The notes beneath the pieces were generated by a model, which was given only the letters and a program-made list of their open reading frames with translations, made no database searches and had not been told where the DNA came from. A stretch of 64,000 bases of DNA from NCBI GenBank assembly GCA_002332905.1, contig DDAM01000009.1, positions 11,257 through 75,256 of the forward strand. The letters are read 5' to 3'. Shown here piece by piece: positions 17,804-25,990 of this stretch. Within the stretch, counting starts at the first letter, position 1. Each line of letters opens with the position of its first letter. Source of the DNA: Firmicutes bacterium UBA2058. GTDB lineage: Bacteria > Bacillota > Clostridia > Tissierellales > Sedimentibacteraceae. Position numbers and translations under genes: made by a program.

Positions 17804-19246
17804 ATGGGTAAGGAAAAAGAATTCGTAAAAGAAATAACACCTATGGAAGAAGACTTTAGTAGATGGTATACAGATGTAATAATGAAAAATGAACTTGTTG
17901 ATTATTCTCCTGTTAAGGGATTCATGGTAATAAGACCATATGGATATGCTATATGGGAAAAAATTCAAGAATATGCTGACAGAAGATTCAAAGAAACTGG
18001 TCACAAAAACTGCTATTTTCCATTATTAATACCAGAAAGCTTATTAAACAAGGAAAAAGAACACGTAGAAGGCTTTGCACCAGAGGTTGCATGGGTTACA
18101 CATGGAGGCAGTACAGAGCTTGGAGAGAGATTATGTGTTAGACCTACATCGGAAACTATAATCTGTAACATGTATAGTAAATGGCTGAATTCATATAGAG
18201 ATTTGCCATATCTATACAATCAATGGTGTAGCGTTGTTAGATGGGAAAAAGCAACTCGTCCATTTTTAAGAACATCAGAATTTTTATGGCAGGAAGGTCA
18301 TACTCTTCATGAAACTGAGGAAGAGGCGCAACAAGAAACATTGCAAATGTTAGGTATATATAAAGAGGTAGCTGAAGAATTGCTTGCTATGCCGGTTGTA
18401 GTTGGAAGAAAAAGCGATAAAGAAAAATTTGCTGGCGCTCATGCTACTTATACAATGGAAGCACTTATGCATGATGGGCAAGCTCTTCAAGCAGGTACTT
18501 CTCATAATTTAGGTCAACACTTTACAAAAGCCTTTGATATAACTTACTTGGGAAGAACCGGAAAACAAGAGTATCCTTATCATACTTCATGGGGTATTTC
18601 TACAAGATTAATTGGTGGACTTATAATGGTACACAGTGATAATAGAGGACTTGTATTGCCTCCAAGAGTTGCACCAACACAGGTTGTTATAATACCAATA
18701 GCTCAGAAAAAAGAAGGAGTATTAGAAAAAGCTAATGCTTTATATGATGAGTTAAAATCAAAAGGTATAAGAGTTGAATTAGATGATGATGTTACTAATT
18801 CTCCAGGATGGAAATTTAACCAGTATGAAATGAAGGGTTATCCAATAAGAGTTGAGATAGGACCAAAGGATATAGAAAACAATCAAGTAGTTGCAGTTAG
18901 AAGAGATAAGTTGGAAAAAGAAATTATTTCTCTTGACAATATTGGAGAAACAGTTAAAAACATGCTTGAAACTATGCAGCATGACATGCTTGAAAAGGCT
19001 AGACAGCATAGAGAAGACCACACTTATGTTATGGAAAGTTATGAGCAGTACAAAAAGGATATAACTGACAAGCCAGGTTTTGCAAAAGCTATGTGGTGTG
19101 GATGTCCTGAGTGTGAAGCAAAGCTTAAAGAAGAAACAGGTGCAACAATTAGATGTATACCATTTGAACAAGAGCAGCTTTCAGATAAATGTCATTTCTG
19201 TGATAAAGAAGCTAAACACATGGTTTATATTGCAAGAGCGTATTAA
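17804..19246 (+). CDS. proS: Prolyl-tRNA synthetase (archaeal/eukaryote-like type)
   Basis: A 480-residue class II synthetase that charges tRNA-Pro. It is the short form lacking the editing insertion of standard bacterial ProRS. Motif 2 lies around [20 protein letters not shown], and the C-terminus ends with the cysteine-bearing [13 protein letters not shown] and CHFC domain and a terminal tyrosine, as in ProRS type 3. The start is the ATG at 17804 after GGAGGTTATT. Expression is under the T-box directly upstream. A U-tailed hairpin follows. Confidence 0.95.
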   Translation: MGKEKEFVKEITPMEEDFSRWYTDVIMKNELVDYSPVKGFMVIRPYGYAIWEKIQEYADRRFKETGHKNCYFPLLIPESLLNKEKEHVEGFAPEVAWVTHGGSTELGERLCVRPTSETIICNMYSKWLNSYRDLPYLYNQWCSVVRWEKATRPFLRTSEFLWQEGHTLHETEEEAQQETLQMLGIYKEVAEELLAMPVVVGRKSDKEKFAGAHATYTMEALMHDGQALQAGTSHNLGQHFTKAFDITYLGRTGKQEYPYHTSWGISTRLIGGLIMVHSDNRGLVLPPRVAPTQVVIIPIAQKKEGVLEKANALYDELKSKGIRVELDDDVTNSPGWKFNQYEMKGYPIRVEIGPKDIENNQVVAVRRDKLEKEIISLDNIGETVKNMLETMQHDMLEKARQHREDHTYVMESYEQYKKDITDKPGFAKAMWCGCPECEAKLKEETGATIRCIPFEQEQLSDKCHFCDKEAKHMVYIARAY

Positions 19247-19283
19247 ATTAAATTTTAAATTTAAATATTCTATATTACATTAA

Positions 19284-19317
19284 AAAGGGCAAATTTATCA
19301 AAATTTGTCTTTTTTTG
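19284..19317 (+). terminator. Terminator after proS
   Basis: A hairpin with AAATTT arms (19291-19296 with 19301-19306), extended by GGGC/GTCT pairs, is followed by a run of eight T. Confidence 0.8.
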
Positions 19318-19388
19318 TTTACATATGATAGTAATTTTTGTATAATTTATATAAGGGAGAATTTTAAAATAAATAAATGGAGGAAGAG

Positions 19389-19658
19389 ATGGAAAATCAA
19401 TCAAATGGCAAAGCAATTGCTTCCCTAGTACTAGGTATTGTATCACTTGTCTGTGTATTCTTTGGATATGGTGCAATATTAGGAATTATTTTAGGTATTA
19501 TAGGTATAGTACTAAGTATATCTGCTAAAAAGGAACAACCTTCCGGAATGGCTTCAGCTGGATTAGTATTATCTATTATTTCTGTTGTACTTTGTGCATT
19601 AAGCTTCATAGCTTGTATCGCATGTGCAGGAGCATTAGCATCATTATCGTATTATTAA
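19389..19658 (+). CDS. DUF4190-like small membrane protein
   Basis: An 89-residue protein with a short polar head (MENQSNGKA) and two long hydrophobic segments separated by [14 protein letters not shown]. It matches the DUF4190 layout: [10 protein letters not shown], then a glycine-rich segment, a polar hinge and AGLVLSIIS. Function is unknown. The start is the ATG at 19389; the ATG 12 bases upstream is part of the GGAGGAAG site. It has its own terminator at 19682-19713. Confidence 0.8.
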   Translation: MENQSNGKAIASLVLGIVSLVCVFFGYGAILGIILGIIGIVLSISAKKEQPSGMASAGLVLSIISVVLCALSFIACIACAGALASLSYY

Positions 19659-19681
19659 ATTTACACAGAATAATAACAAAC

Positions 19682-19715
19682 AAAATAAGCAAGCAGAAAT
19701 GTTTGCTTATTTTTA
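19682..19715 (+). terminator. Terminator after the DUF4190-like gene
   Basis: An 11-bp stem (19682-19692 with 19703-19713) ends in a short T run just before the ribosome binding site of the Lgt-like gene. Confidence 0.7.
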
Positions 19716-19731
19716 GTATTTTGGAGGAAAA

Positions 19732-20514
19732 ATGAAACCTTTTATACATTTATTTGGATTCAGAATTGCTACATATGGATTATTAATTTTATTTGGATTT
19801 ATTATTGGAATATTAATAGCAGTATTTCGTTCACATATATATAGTCAAAAAAGGGAAGACGTTTTTTATGCATCCTTATTTGCTGCTATAGGGTTAATAG
19901 TTGGTGCAAAGCTATTATATATATTTATTAATATTCCATATATAGTAGATAATTTTAATGCAATAATTAGTAATCCTAAATATATAATTTATATGCTGCA
20001 AAGTGGATTTGTTTTTTACGGGGGACTGGCTGGAGCTATAATTTTAATATATATCTATACTAAAAAATACAAAATAGATTTTATTAGCTTAATTGAAACA
20101 CTTGCACCATCATTTCCTTTAATACATGCATTTGGTAGACTAGGATGTTTTTTTGCAGGGTGTTGTTATGGAATTCCATTTAATCCCCCTATAGGCATGA
20201 TGTTTAATGAATCTATTGTAGCCCCTCACAATATTTCCCTATTCCCTGTACAAATGCTAGAGGCATTTTTAAACATCCTAATATTTATTTTCTTAATCAT
20301 TTATGTAAGAAAAAAACGTAATAGGGGTAATGTTATTAGCATATATTTGATACTTTACTCAATTGTAAGATTTTTAGTTGAGTACTTAAGATATGATGCA
20401 GAAAGAGGCTTTTTATTAGGTATTTCCACATCACAGTGGTTTAGTATTGCAATTATAATGTTAGTAATTGGAGTCTCTTTATTTAAAAATAAGCTAAAAA
20501 ATTCCACTAGGTAG
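19732..20514 (+). CDS. Prolipoprotein diacylglyceryl transferase family protein
   Basis: A 260-residue membrane protein of the Lgt family with about seven hydrophobic segments. Lgt adds diacylglycerol from phosphatidylglycerol to the lipobox cysteine of prelipoproteins. The signature region reads HAFGRLGCFFAGCCYGIPF near residues 127-145. Canonical Lgt has GRxGNFxNxExYG there, so two cysteines replace usual polar residues. This variant occurs in a clostridial subgroup whose activity I cannot confirm. The start follows TTGGAGGAAAA. Two lipoproteins with clear lipoboxes occur later in the window, so a lipoprotein pathway exists in this organism. Confidence 0.8.
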   Translation: MKPFIHLFGFRIATYGLLILFGFIIGILIAVFRSHIYSQKREDVFYASLFAAIGLIVGAKLLYIFINIPYIVDNFNAIISNPKYIIYMLQSGFVFYGGLAGAIILIYIYTKKYKIDFISLIETLAPSFPLIHAFGRLGCFFAGCCYGIPFNPPIGMMFNESIVAPHNISLFPVQMLEAFLNILIFIFLIIYVRKKRNRGNVISIYLILYSIVRFLVEYLRYDAERGFLLGISTSQWFSIAIIMLVIGVSLFKNKLKNSTR

Positions 20515-20621
20515 GATTTTTTTACTATATCAAAGTTCTTTAAATAAAGTTTAAAATAATATAAAAACATATTGACATAAATAAAAAATAATTATATACT
20601 AGAAAACAATTAAATATGGAA

Positions 20622-20780
20622 ACTTCTTATCCAGAGAGATCGAGGGACTGGCCCGATGACATCTCGGCAACCTACAAAGTAAAATTTGCAAGGTGCCAAT
20701 TCCAGCAAAGCAATAGTTTTGAGAGATGAGAAGGCGCGGTTATAAAACTATCAGCCTTCTCAAATAGAGGAGGCTTTTTT
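20622..20780 (+). promoter_or_regulatory. SAM-I riboswitch (S-box) with terminator
   Basis: The leader contains the S-box core: CTTATCCAGAGAG, GGGACTGGCCCGATGA, CTCGGCAACC and the 3' P1 arm GATGAGAAG. Bases around 20624-20631 pair with 20725-20732 to form P1. GAGAAGGC (20728-20735) can instead pair with GCCTTCTC (20754-20761) as antiterminator. The terminator pairs 20753-20761 with 20767-20775 and ends in eight T. The terminator 3' arm contains the GAGGAGG ribosome binding site of the next gene, so both transcription and translation could be blocked when SAM is high. This ties aspartokinase to methionine supply. Confidence 0.95.
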
Positions 20781-20781
20781 T

Positions 20782-21771
20782 ATGGAAATTTATGTTCAAA
20801 AATTTGGTGGAACATCTGTAGCAACAGAAAATGCAAGAGAATATGTTTACGAAAAAATAATTAATGCTAAGGAAAAAAATAAAAATTTAGTCGTTGTAGT
20901 ATCAGCTATGGGAAGAGATGGTGACCCATATGCAACAGATACACTTCTAAATATTATTAAAAACAAAAATGTAAATGTATCTAAAAGAGAGCTAGATGCA
21001 ATATATTCCTGCGGAGAAATTATATCTTCATCGCTTATAGCTTCAACTCTAACAAGTAGAGGATATAGGGCAATTAGCCTTACAGGACAACAGGCTGGCA
21101 TAATAACTAACAATAATTATTTTGATGCTGAGGTAGTAGCAGTAGACACAAAAAGAATAATTAAGTGTTTAGAAGATGGATTTATACCAATAATTGCAGG
21201 CTCACAAGGGGCAACTATAGATGGTGAAATAACAACCTTAGGCAGAGGAGGAAGCGATATATCAGCCGTGATAATAGGCAATGCATTAAATGCTAAGAAG
21301 GTTGATATTTATACTGATGTGGATGGAGTAATGACAGCTGATCCTAATCTTATTGAGGGTACTAAGCTTATCAAAAGCATTGGATATAAAACTTGTATGC
21401 TGTTATCAGATAGAGGTGCTAAAGTAGTTCATCCAAGAGCAGTTATAATTGCTGAACAAAATAAAAATGTAAAGCTATATATTAAGTCGACCTTTAGTTC
21501 CTCTGAGGGAACCTGTGTTCAGGACTATAATAAAAATATCTCTGAAATACAGTCAATAACATTACAAAATCGTAAATTTATGTCACAAATAAGCTTGGTA
21601 GGCAATAATATAGATATACAATTATTAAATAAAATAAAAGACATTATTTCATATAACAAAATATATTATGAAGATTTTGAACTATCTCATAATCATATAG
21701 GATTTTGTGTAAATGAAAGCAAAAGTATTGAAACCGTACAAATTTTGCATAAAAGTTTATTTAGTATATAG
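20782..21771 (+). CDS. lysC: Aspartate kinase (short C-terminus)
   Basis: A 329-residue aspartokinase catalysing the first step of the aspartate family pathway (lysine, threonine, methionine). The kinase domain shows KFGGTSVA at the start, TLGRGGSDISAVIIGNAL near residue 155 and DVDGVMTADPNL. Most monofunctional aspartokinases have about 400 residues with two ACT domains; here only some 80 residues follow the kinase, a single degenerate ACT at best. Reduced allosteric control by amino acids is plausible, with the upstream SAM riboswitch supplying control. The next gene, asd, encodes the following enzymes of the route. Confidence 0.92.
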   Translation: MEIYVQKFGGTSVATENAREYVYEKIINAKEKNKNLVVVVSAMGRDGDPYATDTLLNIIKNKNVNVSKRELDAIYSCGEIISSSLIASTLTSRGYRAISLTGQQAGIITNNNYFDAEVVAVDTKRIIKCLEDGFIPIIAGSQGATIDGEITTLGRGGSDISAVIIGNALNAKKVDIYTDVDGVMTADPNLIEGTKLIKSIGYKTCMLLSDRGAKVVHPRAVIIAEQNKNVKLYIKSTFSSSEGTCVQDYNKNISEIQSITLQNRKFMSQISLVGNNIDIQLLNKIKDIISYNKIYYEDFELSHNHIGFCVNESKSIETVQILHKSLFSI

Positions 21772-21799
21772 TGTGGAAAAAAGCATTTCACACTTTTTA
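21770..21799 (+). terminator. Weak hairpin between aspartokinase and asd
   Basis: AGTGTGGAAA (21770-21779) pairs with TTTCACACT (21786-21794) with one bulge, followed by five T. It starts inside the aspartokinase stop codon and could trim expression of asd. Confidence 0.5.
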
Positions 21800-21810
21800 T
21801 GGAGGAAAAT

Positions 21811-22821
21811 ATGAAAAAGTATAATGTAGCAGTATTAGGTGCAACTGGAGCAGTGGGAAGAGAAATGATAAAGGTGTTAGAGGAGAGAAAATTTCCTATA
21901 AACGAGCTAAGATTACTTGCAAGCGAAAAAAGTGTGGGTGAAAAAATACAGTTCTGCAATGATATAATAGTTGTTCAAGAAGCTAAGGAAAATTCATTTG
22001 AAAACATAGATATAGTATTAGGCGCTGTTGGCAATAGTTTAAGTAAAAAGTTTTTGCCATGGGCTGTAGAGGCTGGTGCTGTTGTTATAGATAATAGCAG
22101 TGCTTATAGATTAAACGATGATGTGCCTTTGGTAGTGCCAGAGATAAATAAAGAGGATGTAAAAAAGCACAAAGGAATTATAGCAAATCCTAACTGTTCG
22201 ACAATTATAGCCTTAGTAGCTATTAATGAATTAAATAAGTATTCCAAAATAAAAAGGATGATTGTATCAACATATCAAGCTGTTTCAGGTGCGGGGAGCA
22301 AAGGAATATCTGAATTAAATAATCAGGTGGAAGATATTATAAATGATAAAGAAGTTATAACAAGTGCATTCCCATATCAAATAGCCTATAATTTAATTCC
22401 TCAAATTGGGGATTTTGATGAAATTGGATACTCACAAGAGGAAATGAAACTACAAAATGAAGGTAGAAAAATACTTCATAATAATAATTTGAAGGTTAAT
22501 TGCACATGTGTTAGAGTTCCTGTTTATAGGAGTCATTCGGAATCAATAACAATTGAAACTGAAAATGAAATAACCCCTGAAAAAGCCAGAGAGCTCCTTA
22601 AAAGTGCAAGCGGAGTCAAATTAATAGACGATCCTCAAAATAAACAGTATCCAATGCCACTTTATACAGCAGATCAAGATTTGATTTTTGTTGGTAGAAT
22701 TAGAAAAGATATAAGTTGTGACAATTCATTATCACTATGGTGTAGTGGGGATCAAATACGAAAGGGAGCAGCAACAAATGCTGTTCAAATTGCTGAAGTA
22801 TTAATTTCCGACAATAACTAA
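21811..22821 (+). CDS. asd: Aspartate-semialdehyde dehydrogenase
   Basis: A 336-residue NADP-dependent enzyme reducing aspartyl phosphate to aspartate semialdehyde. The N-terminal nucleotide motif is GATGAVGREM. The catalytic cysteine lies in NPNCSTI, and the histidine region reads RVPVYRSHSESI. Length is normal. The start is the ATG at 21811 after GGAGG, not the in-frame ATG inside that site. It is the second gene of the SAM-riboswitch operon. Confidence 0.95.
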   Translation: MKKYNVAVLGATGAVGREMIKVLEERKFPINELRLLASEKSVGEKIQFCNDIIVVQEAKENSFENIDIVLGAVGNSLSKKFLPWAVEAGAVVIDNSSAYRLNDDVPLVVPEINKEDVKKHKGIIANPNCSTIIALVAINELNKYSKIKRMIVSTYQAVSGAGSKGISELNNQVEDIINDKEVITSAFPYQIAYNLIPQIGDFDEIGYSQEEMKLQNEGRKILHNNNLKVNCTCVRVPVYRSHSESITIETENEITPEKARELLKSASGVKLIDDPQNKQYPMPLYTADQDLIFVGRIRKDISCDNSLSLWCSGDQIRKGAATNAVQIAEVLISDNN

Positions 22822-22939
22822 GTTAAAAAACTAGAAATTGATTTATTTTTACAAAAAACTTGCAAATAATGGATAAAAAGTATAAAATAATTACAAAGTA
22901 ACGAGTTCATTATAATATTTAAAGAACGGTTGGTATTCG

Positions 22940-23323
22940 ATGATGGTTATTAGTAATTTGAAAGTACTTATATGTGATGATTCTATTTTAGTTAGAAAGC
23001 AGCTTAGCAACATGTTAACACCAATGGGATGCATAAATATATTTAATGCTTCAAATGGCCAAGATGCTATAAATATGTATATAGAGCATACCCCAGATTT
23101 AGTATTTATGGATATTATTATGCCTGTAAAATCAGGAATTGAAGCATTGAAAGAAATAACTAATTTTAATTCTAAAGCAAAAGTTGTTATTGCATCATCT
23201 GCAGTTACACAAAACTATTTGAAATTAGCAATAAAGGCGGGTGCCTATGATTTTCTTCAAAAACCAATTTCTGAAGATCATATAAAGAAAATCATAGAAA
23301 AGGTAATAAAGGATGGTGAATAG
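22940..23323 (+). CDS. CheY-like single-domain response regulator
   Basis: A 127-residue receiver domain with no output domain. The acidic pair is in ICDDS, the phospho-acceptor aspartate in LVFMDIIMP, the switch serine in IASSAV and the lysine in LQKPIS. It likely passes signals by binding partners, as CheY does. The gene ends three bases before a gene with a CheX-like domain, so the pair may be a phospho-signal carrier and its phosphatase. The start is ATG 22940 or the next ATG; the binding site is weak. Confidence 0.88.
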   Translation: MMVISNLKVLICDDSILVRKQLSNMLTPMGCINIFNASNGQDAINMYIEHTPDLVFMDIIMPVKSGIEALKEITNFNSKAKVVIASSAVTQNYLKLAIKAGAYDFLQKPISEDHIKKIIEKVIKDGE

Positions 23324-23326
23324 GTA

Positions 23327-24226
23327 ATGTTTACACAGTTTTTCGGTAATTATCTATTAAATAATGAATATGTTACAATTAATCAATTAGTTGAGGCATT
23401 AGAACTTCAAAAAACTGTTAAATTAAAATTAGGTGTTCTTGCTATAAATGCTGGATATATGACTGCAAGTCAAGTTGATAAAGTCCATAAAATGCAATCC
23501 AAAATAGATAAAAGGTTTGGAGCTATTGCAATTGAAATGGGATATTTGACAGATGATCAAGTTGATGAACTTTTAAAATCTCAAAAGACTGGATATCTTT
23601 TATTAGGTCAGGCACTTGTGGATAAGGGTTATATGACTAATGACCAGTTTCAAAATGCTATAGAAAATTACACAAAAGAGCATAAAATAAAAGACGCAGA
23701 TTTCACATTGTCACAGAATGAAAAAATGCTTGAAATTATAGAAGATTTCTATGACTTTGATTCTTTTGAAGATGCTGCATTATATACTGAGTATGTATCC
23801 TTACTATTTAAAAATATAGTTAGATTTGTTGGAGATGATTTTACACCATTAAAATCAATTATATTTGAGGAGTTTGAATGTAAAAATTTCACCTCACAAA
23901 CAATAGAAGGTGAATTTAATATTTATACAGCTTTTGAATGTGATGATGATACATTTATTAAATTTGCTTCTAGATTTAGTCAAGAAGAATACACAGAAAA
24001 GGATGAATATGTAAAGGCATCAGTAAGTGAATTTATGAATCTTAATAACGGAATATTTTGCGTAAATATGTCAAACGCTAATAGAATGGAGTTAGAATTG
24101 ACACCACAGGTTATTGATTTCAATAAAAAATTAACTAAGGTAAGAAATGCATTTTGTATTCCAATTAGATTTAGCTTTGGTACAATTAATTTTTTAATTA
24201 TAGGAAATATACCAACAATAATTTAA
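23327..24226 (+). CDS. Four N-terminal helical repeats fused to a CheX-like domain
   Basis: A 299-residue protein. Residues 1-118 hold four repeats of about 30 residues with the pattern LGxLAxxxGYMTxxQVDxxxxxQ (near 3, 31, 63 and 93), reminiscent of the N-terminal domain of GspE/MshE ATPases, some of which bind c-di-GMP. The C-terminal half (about 150-299) resembles CheC/CheX phosphatases: SEFMNLNN supplies the E-x2-N pair, and a proline follows 22 residues after that asparagine (ELTPQV). With the CheY-like gene just upstream, it probably dephosphorylates that regulator. Both domain calls are by motif only. Confidence 0.7.
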   Translation: MFTQFFGNYLLNNEYVTINQLVEALELQKTVKLKLGVLAINAGYMTASQVDKVHKMQSKIDKRFGAIAIEMGYLTDDQVDELLKSQKTGYLLLGQALVDKGYMTNDQFQNAIENYTKEHKIKDADFTLSQNEKMLEIIEDFYDFDSFEDAALYTEYVSLLFKNIVRFVGDDFTPLKSIIFEEFECKNFTSQTIEGEFNIYTAFECDDDTFIKFASRFSQEEYTEKDEYVKASVSEFMNLNNGIFCVNMSNANRMELELTPQVIDFNKKLTKVRNAFCIPIRFSFGTINFLIIGNIPTII

Positions 24227-24263
24227 TTTATCTTAACAATATTTTTACAATATTGTTAATAAG

Positions 24264-24302
24264 CTTTGCATTTTAATATATGGTAAAATGCAAAGTTTTT
24301 TT
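24264..24302 (+). terminator. Terminator after the CheX-like gene
   Basis: A 12-bp perfect stem (24264-24275 with 24284-24295) is followed by eight T. A second AT-only hairpin lies just before it (24234-24258). Confidence 0.85.
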
Positions 24303-24326
24303 GCGCTATGAATATACTTATGATAT

Positions 24327-24366
24327 AATATGCGTAGCATATTTAAAATTGCTCGACGTAGTCGAG
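24327..24366. repeat. Two consecutive small hairpins with GTA loops
   Basis: AATATGC-GTA-GCATATT (24327-24343) and CTCGAC-GTA-GTCGAG (24352-24366) are perfect palindromes with identical three-base loops. They lie 8 bases apart in the leader of the amidohydrolase gene. Confidence 0.7.
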
Positions 24367-24393
24367 ACTATGGTAATGTATTGGAGGATTTAT

Positions 24394-25560
24394 ATGATAC
24401 TTATAAAAAATGGATACATAAAGACTATGTCTAAAGAAGGAGACATAGAAAACGGTCAAATATTGGTAGAAAATGGTAAAATCAAGGCAATAGGTAAAAT
24501 TGTAGAAGCACCAAAAGACGTAGAAGTAATTGATGCAAATGGTTGCATAGTTTCACCTGGATTTATAGATGGACATTGTCATATAGGTATGTGGGAAGAA
24601 GGAATAGGGTTTGAAGGTGACGACGGTAATGAGGCTGTAGAACCAGTAACTCCACATTTAAGAGCTATAGATTCTATTAATCCAATGTGTGTTGCTTTTG
24701 AGGAAGCCATTGAGGGAGGAGTAACAACTGCAGTTACAGGCCCTGGAAGTGCTAATGTTATTGGTGGAACATTCTTAGCTATGAAAACCTATGGTAAAAG
24801 AGTAGATAAGATGATAATAAAAGATCCAATAGCAATGAAAATTGCTTTTGGTGAAAACCCAAAAAGAGTATATGACGATCAGCACAAATCACCGACAACA
24901 CGTATGGCAACGGCTGCAATACTAAGAGAGACATTATTTGAAGCTAAACAATACTTAGAAAATATAGAACTTTCAAAAGAAGATTCTGATAAAAAGCCAG
25001 ATTATGATATGAGAATGGAAGCTTTACTTCCAGTATTAAGAAGAGAGATACCTCTAAAAGCACATGCTCATAGAGCAGATGATATATTTACAGCATTAAG
25101 AATAGCTAAAGAGTTTAACGTAGATATTACATTAGAGCATTGCACTGAAGGTCACTTAATTGCAGATGAGCTTGCAGAAGAAGGTAAGCCAGCGTTTGTT
25201 GGACCAACACTAAGCGGTAAATCAAAATACGAATTAAGAAATTTAACCTTTGCTACACCAAAAGTTTTGTGTGAGAAAGGTTTAAAAATTGGAATAATAA
25301 CAGATTCACCAGTTATTCCTCTACAATATTTAAGCATGTGCGCAGGACTTGCAGTTAAATCAGGACTAGACGAGCAGGAAGCGTGGAAAGCAATAACTAT
25401 AAATCCCGCTGAAATAGTTGGAATAGCTGATAAAGTAGGAAGTCTAGAAGTTGGAAAAGATGCTGATATAGTAGTATTCAAAGGAAATCCACTGCTTGAT
25501 GTAAATTATAAAACGATGTATACAATAATAAACGGACAAATCGTATATTCATCAAAATAG
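24394..25560 (+). CDS. Amidohydrolase family metal-dependent hydrolase
   Basis: A 388-residue amidohydrolase of the imidazolonepropionase-like group. Metal-binding HCH is at residues 61-63 (GFIDGHCHIG). Later ligands appear as KAHAHRADD, LEHCTEGH and the aspartate in IITDSPVIP. A C-terminal VGSLEVGKDADIVVFKGNP closes the barrel, as usual for this superfamily. The substrate cannot be predicted. The start is the ATG at 24394 behind TTGGAGGA; the upstream in-frame extension runs through hairpins and is not coding. It stands alone, with hairpins on both sides. Confidence 0.85.
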   Translation: MILIKNGYIKTMSKEGDIENGQILVENGKIKAIGKIVEAPKDVEVIDANGCIVSPGFIDGHCHIGMWEEGIGFEGDDGNEAVEPVTPHLRAIDSINPMCVAFEEAIEGGVTTAVTGPGSANVIGGTFLAMKTYGKRVDKMIIKDPIAMKIAFGENPKRVYDDQHKSPTTRMATAAILRETLFEAKQYLENIELSKEDSDKKPDYDMRMEALLPVLRREIPLKAHAHRADDIFTALRIAKEFNVDITLEHCTEGHLIADELAEEGKPAFVGPTLSGKSKYELRNLTFATPKVLCEKGLKIGIITDSPVIPLQYLSMCAGLAVKSGLDEQEAWKAITINPAEIVGIADKVGSLEVGKDADIVVFKGNPLLDVNYKTMYTIINGQIVYSSK

Positions 25561-25597
25561 AAGGTATACTATTCTTAATTATAAGAACCTTATTAAT

Positions 25598-25627
25598 GGA
25601 CTGAAGTCCACAATGGACTTTCAGTCC
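25598..25627 (+). terminator. Hairpin after the amidohydrolase gene
   Basis: A 13-bp near-perfect stem (25598-25610 with 25614-25627, one bulged T) based on repeated GGACT/AGTCC words. The T tract is weak and further down, so termination is likely but not certain. Confidence 0.55.
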
Positions 25628-25652
25628 ACTGACTTTAGTCCCCTTTATTTAG

Positions 25653-25681
25653 TTGACAAATTGTAATAAAAAAAATATAAT
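25653..25681 (+). promoter_or_regulatory. Consensus promoter TTGACA-N17-TATAAT
   Basis: A perfect -35 (25653-25658) and a perfect -10 (25676-25681) with 17-base spacing lie 33 bases before a small ORF and the ptsI gene. This is the strongest sigma-A-type promoter visible in the window. Confidence 0.85.
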
Positions 25682-25713
25682 TACACCTATAAAATAACAT
25701 TATGGAGGAAATC

Positions 25714-25950
25714 ATGATACACAAATTACTTATTTACTTGTGTGCTCTACAACATGATACAAACCAAAAATCCATAATAAAAGCAATATATAATGCATTT
25801 CAATTACAACATTTCATAAAAAATTCGCTTTTATCATGTCACTTTGATATAGAGGCACTGATAAACGCTTTCCTAAAACAATTCTATTTAAATCTTAATA
25901 ATAATCATTTTATAGTCAAAATAGTCCCAATTGTTTTTATTACAAATTAA
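25714..25950 (+). CDS. Small hypothetical protein upstream of ptsI
   Basis: A 78-residue ORF directly behind the consensus promoter, with a GGAGGAAATC ribosome binding site. The sequence (MIHKLLIYLCALQHDTNQ at the start, IVKIVPIVFITN at the end) is moderately hydrophobic and matches no family I know. It is not HPr. It ends 40 bases before ptsI. Its site and promoter argue that it is translated; it may be a leader ORF influencing ptsI or an unknown small protein. Confidence 0.5.
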   Translation: MIHKLLIYLCALQHDTNQKSIIKAIYNAFQLQHFIKNSLLSCHFDIEALINAFLKQFYLNLNNNHFIVKIVPIVFITN

Positions 25951-25990
25951 TCATGTTTATAACAATAAAAAATTGAGAAGCGGGGATAAT

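Noticed and set aside
18779..19171. 130-codon minus-strand frame inside proS
   Set aside because: It is Cys/Phe-rich shadow sequence opposite a clear synthetase gene, with no ribosome binding site.
20515..20621. Separate regulatory RNA upstream of the SAM riboswitch
   Set aside because: Only AT-rich promoter-like sequence is visible, with no conserved structure.
25152..25481. 109-codon minus-strand frame inside the amidohydrolase gene
   Set aside because: Opposite-strand shadow; the plus-strand product has all metal motifs.
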